Shown one piece after another: positions 17,485 through 23,778 of a stretch of 36,591 nt of DNA. The notes below the pieces were generated by a model that saw only the letters and a list, made by a program, of their open reading frames with translations, was not told where the DNA came from and ran no database searches. A program made the position numbers and the translations under genes. Every line of letters begins with the position of its first letter. Within the stretch, counting starts at the first letter, position 1. This DNA is from Cellulomonas citrea. GTDB taxonomy: Bacteria; Actinomycetota; Actinomycetes; Actinomycetales; Cellulomonadaceae. Where the stretch lies: positions 1 to 36,591 of the forward strand of contig NZ_VWSD01000014.1 of assembly GCF_009829685.1 (NCBI RefSeq), given 5' to 3'.

Positions 17485-17800
17485 CGAGACTCCTTCACGG
17501 GGGGAGGCGGCCGCTGCGCACCATCGCTTGCGGCGGCCAGGGCACGTTCGGCCCGCCGGAAGTGTTGCGGCGTCGGCCGGCCCGATGTGAGCCCGAGGCA
17601 TCGGGCGAAGGGCGTGAATCGCAGGTCCAGCAGTTTTCGCGACCCTGCTCATCACCTTCTGGGGATCCGTGGTCCTACCTCGCTGATGGGACACTAGGCA
17701 GCGACGCGACCGGCTCCCCCAGCCCGGGCCCCGGCGTCTGCGGGGGGGACAGTGCGCACGCCGTCGGCGGAGGTCCGCCGCCACCCCTGGAGAGGGATTC
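17485..17800. promoter_or_regulatory. divergent control region between the cai/fix operon and its LuxR gene
   Basis: 316 bases without a gene, between the minus-strand operon and the plus-strand LuxR regulator, so it must hold both promoters. I find no convincing -35/-10 pair in either direction. What stands out is a perfect dyad at 17580-17606 (listed separately) and a short hairpin GGCGG-AGGT-CCGCC (17766-17779) just before the LuxR ribosome-binding site GGAGAGGG. Confidence 0.55.
17580..17606. promoter_or_regulatory. dyad-symmetric candidate operator
   Basis: GCCCGATG (17580-17587) and CATCGGGC (17599-17606) are perfect inverted repeats with 11 bases between, roughly two helical turns centre to centre. 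It lies about 96 bases before the operon's first start codon and 195 bases before the LuxR start. It is a candidate site for the adjacent LuxR protein. Alternative: chance hairpin in GC-rich DNA. Confidence 0.35.
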
Positions 17801-19243
17801 ATGAGCACCATCGGGCGGCTCAACGTCGAGGCCGTCGCACCGGAGAAGATCGTTCTCGGACCGCGCCTGAAGTACCTGGGGCTCACGCTGCTGCTGGCGT
17901 GGCACTACTGCCTGTGGTTCGTGCCCGAGTCCTTCCCGGCGCGGTTCCTGCTGGACGACCGGATCACGTACGCGTGGCTCATCGCACTGACGACCGGCGG
18001 GCTCGTGCCGCTCGCGCTGGCGTGGCGGCTCGGCCGACGCCGGCACCTGGAGCCCCGCGCGTGGCTCGTGTGGACGATGGCTGGCGTCGGCAGCGCCGCC
18101 ACCCTCACGATGAGCACGCTGGGCATGTGGAGCCCGTCGCGGGTGCCCGCCTACGTCGCGGCGGTGCTGGTCGGCACGAGCAGCGGCGTGCTGTGGGTGC
18201 TGTGGGGCGAGTCGCTGGCGCGCCACCGCGCCCGGTTCACGCTCGAGCGCGTCGCACCGACCTACGGCGTCGTCATGATCGTGCTCGTGGGCGGGGCGTC
18301 GCTGCTGCCCGGGTGGGGCACGCCTGTGCTCGACGCGGCCCTGCCGCTGGTGTCCGGGCTGCTCCTGCGCCGGCACGCCGCGGCGCTGCCGACCTCGCAG
18401 TACCCCCGCCTGCTGCCGGTCAAGGTCGCGAAGGCGGGCGTGCGCACCATCGCCGTGGTCATGGGGATCTCGTTCGCCGCCGCCAGCGCCTCCTACTACA
18501 CGGTCGCGATCGTGCCGTGGGACGCGCTCGGGAAGGTGCAGGAGTTCTTCACCTACGGGATCCTCCTCGGCGCCGCGATGTTCCTGCTGCTCTTCGGGCT
18601 GCAGGCCGTGCCGGCATGGCGCCAGTCGACCTACCGCGCCTACCCCTGGCTGCTGCTGTTCTGCATCACCGCGTGCGTGCTGTACCTGGCCGACGAGCGG
18701 TTCCAGGCCGCCTCGTTCCTGCTGGCGCTCGCGGTCTCCTCGCTCTTCGAGATCTTGCTCACGATGTACATGGGCGTCCTCACCCGGCACGGCTACGTGC
18801 CGCCCGCGACGGCGTTCGCCCTGTCCGGCGGCGCCATCCGGCTGGGCATCCTCGCCGGCAACGGCCTGGCCCTGGTCTACGAGCGCGTCCCCGGGCTGCA
18901 CGCCCTGCTCGTGCGCCCCACCTTCGTCGTCGTGGTCGGCGGGCTCACCGTGCTGCTCATCTCGATGGTGCGCCAGGAGTATGCGATCGACGCGCTCACC
19001 CAGAGCCCGCAGTCCGCGACCGAGCTGGCGCGCGTCGTCGCGTCCGTCGCCGAGGAGTTCCGGCTCTCCGGCCGCGAGCACGAGATCCTGGCGCTCATCG
19101 GCCAGGGCTACACCGCGTCCGCGGTCGCGCAGTCCCTGGTCATCTCACCCCACACGGTGAACACGCACGTGCAGCACATCTACGCCAAGCTCGGGATCCA
19201 CAAGCGGTCGGAGCTCATCGGGTACCTGCACGGGCGGGGGTAG
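17801..19243 (+). CDS. LuxR-type transcriptional regulator with a polytopic (12-TM-like) membrane domain
   Basis: 480 residues. Residues about 25-400 form roughly a dozen hydrophobic segments with no enzyme motif, resembling an MFS-like fold. Residues 422-480 are a LuxR/GerE helix-turn-helix (LSGREHEILALIGQG, then SPHTVNTHVQHIYAKLGI). The protein thus joins a membrane sensor-like part directly to a DNA-binding part, with no receiver or kinase. Such membrane LuxR proteins are expanded in Eggerthellaceae, where they sit beside inducible reductase operons. Transcribed divergently from the cai/fix operon, it is probably its substrate-responsive activator. ATG 17801 has GGAGAGGG upstream. Confidence 0.88.
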   Translation: MSTIGRLNVEAVAPEKIVLGPRLKYLGLTLLLAWHYCLWFVPESFPARFLLDDRITYAWLIALTTGGLVPLALAWRLGRRRHLEPRAWLVWTMAGVGSAATLTMSTLGMWSPSRVPAYVAAVLVGTSSGVLWVLWGESLARHRARFTLERVAPTYGVVMIVLVGGASLLPGWGTPVLDAALPLVSGLLLRRHAAALPTSQYPRLLPVKVAKAGVRTIAVVMGISFAAASASYYTVAIVPWDALGKVQEFFTYGILLGAAMFLLLFGLQAVPAWRQSTYRAYPWLLLFCITACVLYLADERFQAASFLLALAVSSLFEILLTMYMGVLTRHGYVPPATAFALSGGAIRLGILAGNGLALVYERVPGLHALLVRPTFVVVVGGLTVLLISMVRQEYAIDALTQSPQSATELARVVASVAEEFRLSGREHEILALIGQGYTASAVAQSLVISPHTVNTHVQHIYAKLGIHKRSELIGYLHGRG

Positions 19244-19247
19244 GCGA

Positions 19248-19371
19248 GGACGGGCCGTCGAGCACGGCACACCTGGCGTGACGCGATGCAGGGCCTCGTC
19301 CCACCGGCCAACCGGTCAGACGCCCCTCGGCCCGCGGATCGGCCGGGTGTACCGTGCTCGACGGCCCGTCC
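19248..19371. repeat. 20-bp perfect inverted repeat flanking an 84-bp spacer
   Basis: The left arm at 19248-19267 begins GGACGGGCCGTCG and ends AGCACGG; the right arm at 19352-19371 is its exact reverse complement. The match continues inward as ACACC after one mismatch, giving about 25 paired bases. It begins five bases after the LuxR stop codon. Such arms could be a large-loop terminator, the ends of a very small mobile element (no target duplication is seen), or a folded part of the corA leader region. An inner ACCGG/CCGGT mini-hairpin lies in the spacer. Confidence 0.7.
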
Positions 19372-19391
19372 GTGCGTGCGAAGGGAAGGTG

Positions 19392-19457
19392 ATGTCCGCG
19401 ATGAGCGGTGAACCTCCTAGTCGCATGCCGCACGGCGCCGCCCGCACCGAGGTCTAG
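19392..19457 (+). CDS. 21-residue leader peptide upstream of corA
   Basis: ATG 19392 with GAAGGGAAGG directly upstream opens a 21-residue frame that includes SGEPPSRMPHG and stops at TAG 19455-19457, 74 bases before corA. The 3' half of this ORF is the left arm of the large leader hairpin, and its stop codon lies in the loop. That geometry is the mark of a translation-dependent leader: ribosome position would decide whether the hairpin forms. Salmonella corA and mgtA also have short leader ORFs (corL, mgtL), and the Glu-Pro-Pro run recalls the ribosome-destabilising start of MgtL. The similarity to those is functional analogy, not homology. Confidence 0.5.
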   Translation: MSAMSGEPPSRMPHGAARTEV

Positions 19458-19486
19458 CCAGGCCGGGGACGGCGCCTGCGGCATGC
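19423..19486 (+). promoter_or_regulatory. large leader hairpin of corA, candidate attenuator
   Basis: Bases 19423-19443 pair with 19467-19486. Ten pairs (GCATGCCGCA with TGCGGCATGC) are followed by one bulged C, seven pairs (GGCGCCG with CGGCGCC), one mismatch and two further pairs, around a 23-base loop. The left arm is inside the leader ORF. A second small inverted repeat, GGAAGG-C-CCTTCC (19516-19528), covers the corA ribosome-binding site. I looked for M-box riboswitch landmarks and did not find them. Confidence 0.5.
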
Positions 19487-19531
19487 CGCTCACGTCCCGT
19501 CGTCGTCCTGCCCTCGGAAGGCCCTTCCGTC

Positions 19532-20680
19532 ATGCCCGAGCCTCGCCTGCGCGCCATGCGCGCGTTCACGAAGTCTGCCCTGCGCACCTCGCCCGTTGCG
19601 CCACCCACCGACCGCCGCCCTGCAGCCACGCCTGCCACCTCGGCGCCCGAGCGTCCGGGCGGCAGCGTCGTCACGGCCGCGCTCTACGCCGACGGTCGGC
19701 GCGTCAGCACACCTGCCTCGCTCGCCGAAACCTTCCGACAGCTGCGCGAGACGCGCGGCGGGATGGCCTGGATCGGGCTGCACCACCCCACCTCGACGGA
19801 GCTGCACGCGCTCGCCGAGGAGTTCGACCTGCACCCGTTGGCCGTCGAGGACGCGCTCGAGGCGCACCAGCGACCCAAGGCCGAGCGCTACGGCGAGACC
19901 CTGTTCGTCGTCCTGCGCGCCGCCCGCTACCTCGACGCCTCGGAGGAGGTCGACTTCGGCGAGCTGCACGTCTTCGTCGGGCCGGACTTCGTCATCACCG
20001 TCCGCCACGGCGCGGCCCCGGACCTGTCCGCCGTCCGCCGACGCATGGAGGCCGCGCCCGAGCTGCTCTCGCACGGCCCCGAGGCGGTGCTGTACGCGAT
20101 CCTCGACGCGGTGGTCGACGGCTACTCCCCGGTGCTGGCCGGCGTCGAGAACGACATCGACGAGATCGAGTCGCAGGTGTTCGGCAACGCCCCCGACGTC
20201 TCACGGCGCATCTACGAGCTGTCCCGCGAGGTCGTCGAGTTCCAGCGCGCCACCCGGCCGCTGGCCAAGATCCTCGGCGCACTGTCGGGCGGGTTCGAGA
20301 AGTACGGGATCGACGAGGAACTGCGGCGCTACCTGCGCGACGTCGCCGACCACGCGGTGCACGTCACCGAGCAGGTGGACGGCTTCAAGCAGGCCCTGTC
20401 CGAGATCCTCACCGTCAACGCGACACTCGTGAGCCAGCAGCAGAACGCCGAGATGAAGGCGCTGGCCGAGGCCGGGCACGCGCAGAACGAGGAGATCAAG
20501 AAGATCTCGGCCTGGGCGGCGATCCTCTTCGCCCCCACCCTCGTCGGGACCATCTACGGCATGAACTTCGCCCACATGCCGGAGCTGGACTGGGTGTGGG
20601 GGTACCCGTTCGCCCTCGCCCTCATGGCCATCGTCTGCGTGAGCCTGTACGGGGTGTTCAAGCGCCGCGACTGGTTGTAG
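19532..20680 (+). CDS. corA: CorA-type magnesium/cobalt transporter
   Basis: 382 residues of the 2-TM-GxN family. The channel signature YGMNF (GMN at residues 343-345) follows TM1 (about 325-341), TM2 lies at about 357-375, and the tail ends in basic KRRDWL. The long N-terminal part is the cytosolic funnel domain with a coiled-coil helix before TM1. The protein forms a pentameric, Mg2+-gated channel for Mg2+ and also Co2+ or Ni2+. The first 45 residues are an Ala/Pro-rich extension; ATG 19556 is a possible alternative start. GGAAGG lies ten bases before ATG 19532 and may be masked by a small hairpin. A leader ORF and large hairpin precede it, suggesting Mg2+-dependent control. Confidence 0.93.
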   Translation: MPEPRLRAMRAFTKSALRTSPVAPPTDRRPAATPATSAPERPGGSVVTAALYADGRRVSTPASLAETFRQLRETRGGMAWIGLHHPTSTELHALAEEFDLHPLAVEDALEAHQRPKAERYGETLFVVLRAARYLDASEEVDFGELHVFVGPDFVITVRHGAAPDLSAVRRRMEAAPELLSHGPEAVLYAILDAVVDGYSPVLAGVENDIDEIESQVFGNAPDVSRRIYELSREVVEFQRATRPLAKILGALSGGFEKYGIDEELRRYLRDVADHAVHVTEQVDGFKQALSEILTVNATLVSQQQNAEMKALAEAGHAQNEEIKKISAWAAILFAPTLVGTIYGMNFAHMPELDWVWGYPFALALMAIVCVSLYGVFKRRDWL

Positions 20681-20702
20681 GACGCGGCACCTCACGAGAC
20701 GC

Positions 20703-20720
20703 CGCCGTCGGTGAACGGCG
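20703..20720 (+). terminator. hairpin after corA, candidate terminator
   Basis: CGCCGT, the loop CGGTGA, ACGGCG: a perfect six-pair stem 22 bases after the corA stop, in the 241-base convergent gap before the DUF1444-like gene. No T-run. I see no gene in the rest of that gap. Confidence 0.35.
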
Positions 20721-20921
20721 ACCGCACGGCCCGGGGCGTCCGTCCCTCGCGCACCCGTACCGCGACATTTGGTCGGCTCCGGCCGGGCGTGCTCAGCCTG
20801 AGGTGACGCCGTGGTGCGTCGAGCCGGGCGGCGACGCGGGAGGCCGTCGTGGGAGACCACGGACGGCGGGGCGGCGAGGCGATGCACCTCGTCGTGCCGA
20901 GGGCGAACCCCGACCGCGCGG

Positions 20922-21845
20922 TCAGCCGTCCGCGGTGAGTCGGTTGAGCACCGCGGCGAGCTCCGGGCCGACCAGGACCCGGACCGAGTCGTCGTCGACC
21001 ACGCAGCTGACGCGTTCGAACTGGCCGTCGCGCCACCAGTAGACCGACGGCGAGACTCTCCCGGCCGACGACCAGTACAGCTCGGCGACCGCGGGGGCGG
21101 CTGCCTTCAGCGTCGGCACCACGGACGCGTCGTCGATCGGGTGCAGCACGAGGTGGTGGCGGTCCGGCACGGCCACGAGCACGCCGTCCGGGTACTGGCG
21201 TTCGCCGTAGACGCGGTCCAGGACCCGAGGAAGCACGAGCACCTTGCTCGCGGTGTAGACGGACTCGCCCTCGATCAGCTCCAGGACGGCGCCCGGCACG
21301 GTGAACCGGCTGATGCGGCCCAGCGGCTCGGCCATCAGGTGTCGACGAGCCGCGGTGCGGAGCGTCGTGTACCCGCATCGCTCGACGTCGTCGTCGAGCA
21401 GCATCATCACCGCGGTCGGGGTGTCCAGCACGATGGTCTCGATCAGCCCGTCGGCGAGCTGCGTCGCGTAGGTCAGCTGGTCGCGCGTCTGGGGCGCGAT
21501 GTCCTGCGTGCCGTAGACGCGCAGGACGGCATGGGCCACGACGTCCTCGACCGCCATGTCCTGCGGGCCGGGCGGCACGTCGAGCAGCTGCGCCACGTGC
21601 CGCTTCACGACCTTCGGCCACATCCGCTGGGAGCGCTCGGCCTTGCACGCTGCGGCAAGGTTCCACAGGCCGTAGACCTGTCCGTCAGCCGCGGTGAGGC
21701 GGTCGTCGCCGATCACGACCTCATGGCCTGCCGCAGCGAACGCGCGCGCGGCCAGCCGACGCACCTCCTGCCCCTCGGCGACCGTCATGAACGTCAACGC
21801 CGCATCCGGCGTGCTCTCCTGCTCCCTGCGCCCGAACAGGCCCAT
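20922..21845 (-). CDS. DUF1444/YtpQ-like protein of unknown function
   Basis: 307 residues from ATG 21845 (GGGAGGT five bases upstream); the open frame continues to 21986 but that part is not protein-like. It is soluble, with no signal peptide or membrane span. The order of features resembles the DUF1444 (B. subtilis YtpQ) family: a WPKVVKRHVAQLL helix, IVLDTPTAVMMLLDDDVERCG, then a segment on stored or returned values (YPDGVLVAVPDRHHLVLHP). The likeness is modest, so the family call is tentative. No catalytic motif is visible. It has its own candidate promoter and lies between corA and the methylase gene, with no clear functional link to either. Confidence 0.6.
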   Translation of the reverse strand: MGLFGRREQESTPDAALTFMTVAEGQEVRRLAARAFAAAGHEVVIGDDRLTAADGQVYGLWNLAAACKAERSQRMWPKVVKRHVAQLLDVPPGPQDMAVEDVVAHAVLRVYGTQDIAPQTRDQLTYATQLADGLIETIVLDTPTAVMMLLDDDVERCGYTTLRTAARRHLMAEPLGRISRFTVPGAVLELIEGESVYTASKVLVLPRVLDRVYGERQYPDGVLVAVPDRHHLVLHPIDDASVVPTLKAAAPAVAELYWSSAGRVSPSVYWWRDGQFERVSCVVDDDSVRVLVGPELAAVLNRLTADG

Positions 21846-22021
21846 GTCGTACCTCCCGGGAGGAGCCTGCCAGCCGGGCGGGGAGCACGGGGGCGGCCTC
21901 GGGGCGGGACGGGTGGGCGGCCGACGCGCCCGGTCGGCGGCGGGCGCCCCTGCGTGCACCGCCGCGCAGCGGCGTCGCACGGCCACCGCGATGCTCCGTT
22001 CGAGGGCGACGCGACCCGGGA

Positions 22022-22050
22022 CTCATACACCGACCGTTGAAGTTGTGCCA
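22022..22050 (-). promoter_or_regulatory. candidate promoter for the DUF1444-like gene
   Basis: On the minus strand TGGCAC (22050-22045), a 17-base spacer and TATGAG (22027-22022) resemble a sigma-A promoter. It lies about 177 bases before ATG 21845 and after the methylase stop at 22116, inside a 270-base gap that otherwise holds only GC-rich sequence. Confidence 0.35.
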
Positions 22051-22115
22051 GAGTCCGGGTCTGCTGCACGGATAGGTGACAGCGGGTAGTCACGCGGCCT
22101 GGGTGGGCGGTGCGA

Positions 22116-23237
22116 TCAGGACTGGCCCCGAGCGGCCCCGAGCAGCTGTAGCCCGAGCACCTCTGCAAGAGCGATGGGTACGGCGTTGCCGATCTGCCTC
22201 GCGATGGCAACCTTCGAGCCGACCCACTGATAGTCGCGCGGGAAACCCTGCAGCAACGCTGCCTCGAAGTGAGTGATCGCCCGATTCGCCGACGGGTGCA
22301 GGTACCGGCCCTTCTCAGGCTTGAAGAACTCGGTCCGGATGGTGACCGACGGCCGGTCCCATCGGAGCCGGCCCATGACGTCGGCAGACCCACTCCGGTG
22401 GTTCACCCAGCACGGAGCGAGCAGGTGCTCCGGGATGTCGAACCGGTTCCCGCCCGGCGGGATGTGCGCGAACCGCTGCAGCGAGAGGTTGGTGTAGCGG
22501 CGGCCGACATGTAGGTCGGTCGTGCGGAAAACGCCGGGCAGTGTGAAGCCGCGGAAGTCGGTGGCCTTGTCGGGAAGGTCGTCCGCGTCCCAGGCGGTGG
22601 GCACGCCGTCTAGGGCTTGCTGGACCGTGCGATGCCGTCCGCTGAATCCCGCGGTCGGCCATCCAGGGAAGGGGAGGTCGCGGTGGTGGCCGATGATCAC
22701 CGCCCTGCGCCTCGCTTGATGGGCGCCGAAGTCCGCGGCGTTGAGAACACGGGCCTGCACGGAGTAGTCCGCCAACAGACCGTCCGGGCGAGTCTCGGCG
22801 ACGAGTGCCTCGTACTGAGGGGACTTCAGAAAAGCGGCGACGTTCTCGACGACGAACCATTTGGGTCTCGCCTTGGTGATTGTCTCGGCGTACTCACGCC
22901 ACAGGACGTTGCGCTCGTCCTCCACGTCCTGCTTGCCGAGGGTCGAGAAGCCCTGGCACGGCGGGCCGCCGACGATGACGTCAACCTCAGGGATGTCGCG
23001 GTCGATAAGCCAGTCCTGAATCGGCCCTACATAGACGGCAGCTTCGGGGTGGTTCGAGGCGTACGTAGCCGCAGCCGCTACGTCCATCTCAACGGCCTGG
23101 ACGGTCCGGAACCCCTTCGTCTGCGCGAACCCAGCGCTGATGCCACCGGCTCCGGCGAACAGGTCGAGAACCGTGAGCCGCTCGACACCTGCGGCGCCTT
23201 GCGACACGATGTCGGTCGATGCAGACAGGTGCCCCAC
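22116..23237 (-). CDS. dcm: DNA (cytosine-5-)-methyltransferase
   Basis: 373 residues from GTG 23237. The C5-methylase motifs come in order: I, LDLFAGAGGISAGF (residues 24-37); IV, GGPPCQGFS with the catalytic Cys94; VI, ENVAAFL (Glu131); VIII, QARRR (174-178); X, ARQIGNAVP near the end. The region between VIII and IX is short, so the target-recognition part is small. It would methylate the host's own sites and protect them from the nuclease module transcribed divergently on the other strand. GTG 23207 is another possible start; the chosen one overlaps the annotated Vsr start by 19 bases. Recognition sequence unknown. Confidence 0.92.
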   Translation of the reverse strand: MGHLSASTDIVSQGAAGVERLTVLDLFAGAGGISAGFAQTKGFRTVQAVEMDVAAAATYASNHPEAAVYVGPIQDWLIDRDIPEVDVIVGGPPCQGFSTLGKQDVEDERNVLWREYAETITKARPKWFVVENVAAFLKSPQYEALVAETRPDGLLADYSVQARVLNAADFGAHQARRRAVIIGHHRDLPFPGWPTAGFSGRHRTVQQALDGVPTAWDADDLPDKATDFRGFTLPGVFRTTDLHVGRRYTNLSLQRFAHIPPGGNRFDIPEHLLAPCWVNHRSGSADVMGRLRWDRPSVTIRTEFFKPEKGRYLHPSANRAITHFEAALLQGFPRDYQWVGSKVAIARQIGNAVPIALAEVLGLQLLGAARGQS

Positions 23238-23683
23238 AACACCCCACCGTACCGAGCACAGGTGACGTGGTCCGCGCCGCCACGCCGGCCATCGCGGCCC
23301 GGATGTCGCGGCAGCGACGCCGTGACACCGCCCCCGAGATCCTGCTCCGCCGCGAGTTGCACCGTCGCGGCCTTCGGTTCCGGGTGGACCACCCGCTGCC
23401 GGGTATGCCACGCCGACGCGCGGATCTCCTGTTCAGCCGGGCACGCGTTGCGGTCTTCGTTGACGGCTGCTTCTGGCACGGGTGCCCCGATCACGGGACC
23501 CGGCCGTCTAGCAATGCGGCATGGTGGAGCGCAAAACTCGACCGGAACATGGAGCGCGACCGCGATACCGATGACCGCCTCGCGGACGCCGGATGGACGG
23601 TCATTCGCGTCTGGGAGCACGAGGGTGCGCAGCAGGCTGCGGATCGGGTGCAGTATGCGGTTCGAGATCGCAACACGCGCTGA
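23219..23683 (+). CDS. vsr: very short patch repair (Vsr) endonuclease
   Basis: 154 residues if begun at ATG 23219, 138 if at GTG 23267; the latter is preceded by a weak AGGTGA, fits the usual Vsr length and would avoid overlapping the methylase start. The core begins SRQRRRDTAPE, then PGMPRRRADLLF with Asp69, equivalent to the metal-binding Asp51 of E. coli Vsr, and VDGCFWHGCP with His87, equivalent to His69. It ends with GWTVIRVWEHE. Vsr nicks T:G mismatches left when 5-methylcytosine deaminates, which explains its place beside a C5 methylase. As first gene of the restriction operon it might instead act as a strand-cutting subunit. Confidence 0.9.
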   Translation: MQTGAPQHPTVPSTGDVVRAATPAIAARMSRQRRRDTAPEILLRRELHRRGLRFRVDHPLPGMPRRRADLLFSRARVAVFVDGCFWHGCPDHGTRPSSNAAWWSAKLDRNMERDRDTDDRLADAGWTVIRVWEHEGAQQAADRVQYAVRDRNTR

Positions 23684-23778
23684 CTCTCCGCCTCCGCGCG
23701 TCCACCGGGATGGCACGATCGTCTCGCGCCGCCCACAAGAGCCGAATCACGGGCGACCGATGCCGAGGGGGCTCGCTC

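Noticed and set aside
19215-19493. Minus-strand 92-codon ORF across the inverted repeat
   Set aside because: No start site and low-complexity sequence; it arises from the repeat arms and GC bias.
19381-19531. M-box or other known Mg2+ riboswitch before corA
   Set aside because: The conserved M-box landmarks are not present; the leader is better explained by a short ORF with a hairpin.
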